Below, piece after piece: positions 59,777 through 64,000 of a stretch of DNA of 64,000 bases. The position numbers were made by a program, and so were the translations under genes. A model generated the notes under the pieces. It searched no databases. It saw only the letters and a list, made by a program, of their open reading frames with translations, and was not told where the DNA came from. Location: contig NC_091662.1 in NCBI RefSeq assembly GCF_042453785.1, positions 315,001-379,000 on the forward strand, given 5' to 3'. This DNA comes from Malus domestica (Eukaryota; Streptophyta; Magnoliopsida; Rosales; Rosaceae). Position 1 is the stretch's first letter; the number at the start of each line of letters is the position of its first letter.

Positions 59777-60185
59777 TAACGAAGATTCTTTCCAGATCCT
59801 CTTTGAGAAGATTTAGGAAATCATTTAATCATGATCGTTTATCGTATATTGTTGGTCAATTTTTATCAGGTATTATTTATATTTAATTTTTTAAATAAAA
59901 AGTTACAATAATTTATGACTGCATGATGTACGATGAACATACGTAATTGAAGAATCCTTAGAATCCTCACAAAGAAAATCCTCATTCATAAGAGACGATC
60001 CTCGCCAGATTCTCTTTCTGAGGATTCCCAGAATCCTGTAATCACATCTGTTCATCGTATATTGTGCGATTAATTTTTTTCAGATACTGTTTTCAATTTT
60101 AAATAAAAAAATTTACAATAATTTTTAGCTCACATATAAGACGAACGGATGTAATTGGAGTATCACAAAGAGGATCGCTCATTCA
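59777..60185. mobile_element. Two adjacent MITE copies of the 'ctttgtgaggatc' family
   Basis: Copy one, about 59777-59987 (tccagatcctctttgagaag ... aatcctcacaaagaaaatcc), and copy two, about 59988-60185 (cagattctctttctgaggat ... tatcacaaagaggatcgctc). Both carry gtttatcgtatattg or gttcatcgtatattg and inverted 'atgatgtacgatgaac'-type partners. They stand directly next to each other upstream of the RS-tailed gene. Confidence 0.65.
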
Positions 60186-60499
60186 TTATTAACTGCTACC
60201 CGTACGAATCAAGGTCGAACACGTCATCTAAATCTCTAAGGTCGAACACGTGATCGTCGTTGTTTCTTTGACAAAACTGCTGGCCTCGTCCTGACAGCCT
60301 CACCTTGTAATTGTATCACCAAATTCATACGACGAGGAGCAACAGTCACACCTCTTTGGAAAACCCAAACCCAACCTCCTCGTTTCTTCTAGCTGTTCCT
60401 AAATTCTCTCGATTTCGGTACATGGGTTGTCCTCCGCGGATACTCTAGTCGTATCTTTTTGATTGATTGATTGATTTTCTCATCTGGGTCTCTTTCCAA

Positions 60500-62718
60500 A
60501 TGGGCAAAAATCAAGCTTACAAGGCTATGCAGAGATCCAGGCTCGGCTCCAGCTCTGCAGGCCCTGATGAGGTTGAAGACGGCATGGTTTGTACCCTTCC
60601 ACACTACCTCACTAATTTCAATTCCCCCCCCCCCCCCCCCCCCGAAAACAAATTCTTCAATTCTGCTATTTATTTGCATTCGAATTCAGTTGCCTGCATT
60701 TAGTTTTCTCGATGAACTGCTTACTGTGCAATGGAATATGTGATTTCTAAGGAAGCCTTGTTGAAAAGATTCGATCTTCTTAACGGGTGTGTTGTAATTG
60801 TTTACTGTTTTACTGAATTTGTGGTTATAGTATCTGACATTCTACGATTATGTGGTGTTCGTTAAAAGGAATTGTTTGTGTCGTATCACGTGTGGAGTGT
60901 TGAATACCATCTACTTGTAAATTTAGATGCTTTATCGCCACTCTGGTTTGACTATGGTAATTGGCTTGGATTATTCCATTGCATATAATCTCGTATGAAT
61001 GATGTACAATTCAAGGTAATAGGAATGCGAATACAACATTGTTTACGTTCTTGTTTGTTTGTCATGTGGTTAGCATAGGTTCATAGATATGGAGTTATGG
61101 GTTATGGTGCATCCTCCATAATCCATGACTCTTCTACGTGTTAAAAGTATGTTGATGAATGACGAGCTTTTGGAGATGGGTGTCTTTAATTTTTAGCAGC
61201 CTAACTTGTAAGTTGGATGTTGTTGGTTTTCTCACAATTGATGGGACTAGTGTGAGCAATTATACAGTTTGTGGAGTACCTCTGTCAGATTCATGATAAT
61301 GATTAATCTATCTCAAGAAACTAAACTTCGGTAATTAGATGCCACTCATGTATAAGACTTTAACCACTGAAAGAGTTATCGTCAGACGGGGCATATTTCT
61401 GATTCCCATACTACGTCACCCACATACATATTTTACTTCTATCGGTATGTGCACAATGAAATTCGTGTCAATTTCAAGTAGGGTACCATATTAAGGTTTT
61501 TGGGGTAAACATTTGGTGAAATGTAAGTATGTATCATCTTTCTATTAGAGAATTGACTCGATAATCCAATATAATACTTGTATCCTCCTGTACTTTCACT
61601 GATGAGGACTGTCGCAGGTGGATGGTTCATTTCATTCACCAGAATGGCATGCTGCTCGTTTGGCTAGCCTCAAAACTTCTCAGACAATTACCTGGGAGGA
61701 GTATAAACAGAAGCAAAAGGTATTCTTTTCTGCTTTGGACTTTCCTCTATCTATTTCTACTGCTGTTTTACCTTCTTGATATCGTGTGTTGTAGAAGGAA
61801 CATGTTAATTGAGTTTCTGATTTTGCCTGATAGTAAGTTACATGATCTGATGCATTTGGATTTGGAAGATAGAAGGACAAGGATGTTGTTGTTGATATTG
61901 GCCTGTAGTCCCGACTACTTAGGCCTAGCATTTCGCATTTACAAATGTTTGGGTTCAGCTAATTTTCAACTGATATTTGCTCTAATATTTTATCTTCCTA
62001 CTCTGTCATAACATGGTTGTATTGTCTACTTGCTACCATTAATTTTTTTCAAAAGCTTTCTGCATCTGTAGTCTTCTTCACTACATGCAAATTTTCAGTC
62101 AATCTTAATGTATTGCTGTACTAGGAAGATGAAATTAAAAAGGGAGAACTGGAGAAGGATACCGATAGAATGATGAGAGAATACAGAGCTCAACTGGATG
62201 CTGAAAGGGCTCGCAAGCTTGCCAACGGAAGAAACCACTCTAGCAGTAAGTCTGATCGCAAAAAAGGTGGGTGTCATGGACATGGAATGTAGACACAAAC
62301 TATTCCTTGTCTCTACTAGCCTCTTTTCTGAAGGTGAATATGTGTCCTACTCCTCGCAGATAGCAAGGATAAAGATTTAAAGAAACGCAGCAGCAGCAGA
62401 AAGAGAAGGGTGCCCACTGCCTACAATTTTGTGTTTTTGTAGTTTTGCTTGTTTAATTGGTTTAATATTTTCCTCCTTTTACTTTGTGCTTTGTAGCATT
62501 CAAGAAGGAGATCTTCAGAGTCTAGCTCCTCGAGCTCATCCTCAGATTCTTCCAGCAGTGAAGATGAAGACCGAGAATCGAGACGATCCAAGTCCAGGTC
62601 CAAGAGAACAAAGAAGGAAAAGAAGCACAGGTCAAAGACCAAACACTCGAGCAGTGGCGATGACGAGGCTGATGGTCCCGTGCCACTTTCAAGATTCTTC
62701 GGGAATGCGAAGACCTAA
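60500..62718 (+). CDS. Small RS-tailed protein of 200 residues, function unknown
   Basis: Five exons: 60500-60586, 61618-61719, 62125-62266, 62360-62409, 62497-62718, GT-AG throughout with matching phases. N-terminus MGKNQAYKAMQRSRLGSSSA with an acidic PDEVEDGM, then VDGSFHSPEWHAARLASLKT, TITWEEYKQKQKEDEIKKGE, a charged coiled-coil-like helix (TDRMMREYRAQLDAERARKL), a Ser/Arg/Lys stretch (KKRSSSRKRRHSRRRS), a Ser/Asp/Glu block and a basic KKEKKHRSKTKHS, ending PVPLSRFFGNAKT. I recall plant homologues with the same MGKNQAYK opening but no experimentally named function. Composition (RS dipeptides, KKRK clusters) suggests a nuclear, splicing-associated protein; that is inference. The conserved MGKNQ start is preferred over an in-frame upstream ATG (60467). 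Confidence 0.8.
60624..60643. repeat. Poly-C run of ~20 bases in intron 1
   Basis: Uninterrupted C tract just downstream of exon 1 of the RS-tailed gene; its length is likely unreliable in any assembly. Confidence 0.8.
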
Positions 62719-63392
62719 CGGGATCATATGAGCTATTGTTGTGTTTGTATCTTCGTACAGTAGGAGATTAGTTTGAGATGAGTTTGTTCTTTATTGTCTT
62801 CTTCTTGCCTACCACAATCCCCTTGTTTTCGCTAACACGATATATTTAGTTGCCTCAGCAGTTGGCACTGGTGAGGTTTCTTTGGTAGAGGAGGTAAGTT
62901 TCGTTTTATTCATCTCATTCGGTATATTCACGTTTTCGAAAAGAATTCGTGTTGCCCTTTTTGTTATATATTCATCTCATTCGGCTCATAAACGGATGTG
63001 CAACTTCTGGCATTCCGGCTTCGTCCTACACAGACCTATGTGCAATCCAGGTCGAAGGGAATGCCAGCACAGATTTACGGCTGGAAATGGAAAAGAAAAA
63101 TGAAGGCACATGAATACAATCAGAAGAAACAACAGAGATCGGAGATCTTTATTGATTCTCAAGCTTTCGGAAATGTGTTCCAAGAAAATATTAATTCATC
63201 AGCATTATGCTCAATTCCATAATTAGACAAACAGAAATCAAAACTAGCCGATACAGATAATCAATCATTCGAATCTAGAACCTTCCACTCTCGGATGGAA
63301 CATATTTACATGAAAAATCAATCCCGATCACTGAACAGATGGAACCTCGAGATCACATATATGAAATCCACGTGAATAAAATAGCAAATTCC
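62719..63392. other. Region between convergent genes
   Basis: 3' UTRs of the RS-tailed gene (plus) and the MAP kinase gene (minus). No separate gene recognised. Confidence 0.55.
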
Positions 63393-63568
63393 TCACTGTC
63401 GCTGGTACTCGGGGTTAAATGCAAGTGCCTCTCGGTAGATCAGCTCTTTCATCTGTTCCTCAGAGAGTGCATGCTGCTCAAAGTCGAAGCTGAAGGGAGT
63501 CAAGCAAATAGGCTCATCACTGATGTCATGGAGAGATGTTAAATAGGGGTGAGCTAGGGCATCTTCAA
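63393..63568 (-). CDS. MAP kinase close to MPK6, last coding exon (5'-partial)
   Basis: The exon begins after acceptor GCTGCAG and encodes, after a split Val codon, [40 protein letters not shown] and [17 protein letters not shown], then TGA at 63393-63395. This is the C-terminal tail of a group A plant MAP kinase, including the LHDISDEP common-docking acidic site that binds MAPKKs and phosphatases. [20 protein letters not shown] matches MPK6 better than MPK3 (whose tail has PLDEEQIKEMIYREAIALNP). MPK6 acts in stress, immune and developmental signalling. The kinase domain exons must lie to the right of the window. Confidence 0.9.
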
Positions 63569-64000
63569 CTGCAGCGCGAGCAAAACTGTAGTTAGAGAAG
63601 TAATACCAAATTGAATGCTAGACTTCCCACAAAAATGCATGGTAACACGTGGTTCTGTAACAGATATTCTATGTAGGGTTAAAGTTTTTGACGGCAATGA
63701 TGAACACACCGACTATAAGGTGTTAGAAGGTGAAAGGCCGATTTCCATGGATCACCACATGAAAGGTAAGAACTACTACCGAAGCATTATTCTCTGGAGG
63801 TGATCATACACCCACACAACAAATAACCTAAAGTCAGTGGGAAGCTGACATCCCAAGCCTAAGAAGGTGGGAAACTGTTGATTGCTACAGCTCTACGGTG
63901 GTGCCATCCACACCCTCCTTTTTACCTTCCACACACTCCCTGTTAATTTCTAATTTATGTTCTTTGATCCTCTTCAATTCATTCGATTCGATTGCCGGAA
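63569..64000 (-). other. Intron of the MAP kinase gene
   Basis: No exon of the kinase is recognisable up to the window edge, so this is taken as part of its last intron, at least 430 bp long. Confidence 0.6.

Noticed and set aside
1-64000. A co-functional gene cluster or novel defence-like system
   Set aside because: The genes are unrelated housekeeping, signalling and metabolic genes with separate promoters; nothing indicates a cluster.

Overview
The window is plant nuclear DNA: intron-rich genes with GT-AG splicing, AT-rich intergenic sequence, chloroplast- and mitochondrion-targeted proteins, and dense small transposon relics. Protein similarity together with repeats I recognise by memory (an Au-type SINE, a 5S-related TRIM-like LTR, Harbinger relics) suggest a woody rosaceous plant such as apple or pear. 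That placement is an inference. No bacterial-type system, CRISPR array, tRNA or rRNA gene was recognised. || Left part (1-26.4 kb), with exons resolved from splice sites and reading phase: a plastid acetolactate synthase regulatory subunit (minus, possibly continuing past the left edge); a mitochondrial ribosomal protein L2 C-terminal half (plus); an integrin-linked-kinase-like ankyrin/kinase protein (plus); a 65-residue conserved-looking small protein (plus); 40S ribosomal protein S24 with a one-base frameshift in exon 3 (plus); a LETM1 mitochondrial inner-membrane protein (plus); and a UGT74-type glucosyltransferase (minus). || 27-35 kb is a transposon-rich gap. It holds an element with long inverted ends, a PIF/Harbinger deletion derivative carrying a nested solo LTR, and two MITEs. 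|| 35-49 kb is gene-dense again: a BTB-TAZ scaffold protein (plus, with a multi-exon leader containing a SINE), LSM6 (minus, with a leader intron), a double-hotdog acyl-CoA thioesterase (plus) and a class I formin close to FH1 (minus). BTB-TAZ/LSM6 and thioesterase/formin are convergent pairs. || 49-60.4 kb is gene-poor. It has three MITEs of one family, each with a perfect 9-bp target duplication, a second solo LTR, a short TRIM-like element, a roughly 320-bp-period tandem array broken by an LTR-type insertion, and further MITEs. || The right end has a small RS-tailed nuclear-looking protein (plus) and the last coding exon of a MAP kinase close to MPK6 (minus), the rest of which lies beyond the window. 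The genes are ordinary, independent housekeeping, signalling and metabolic genes; I see no co-functional cluster. The best leads are the mobile-element structures, the frameshifted S24, the kinase with a missing DFG aspartate and a GC-AG intron, and the small unnamed genes.
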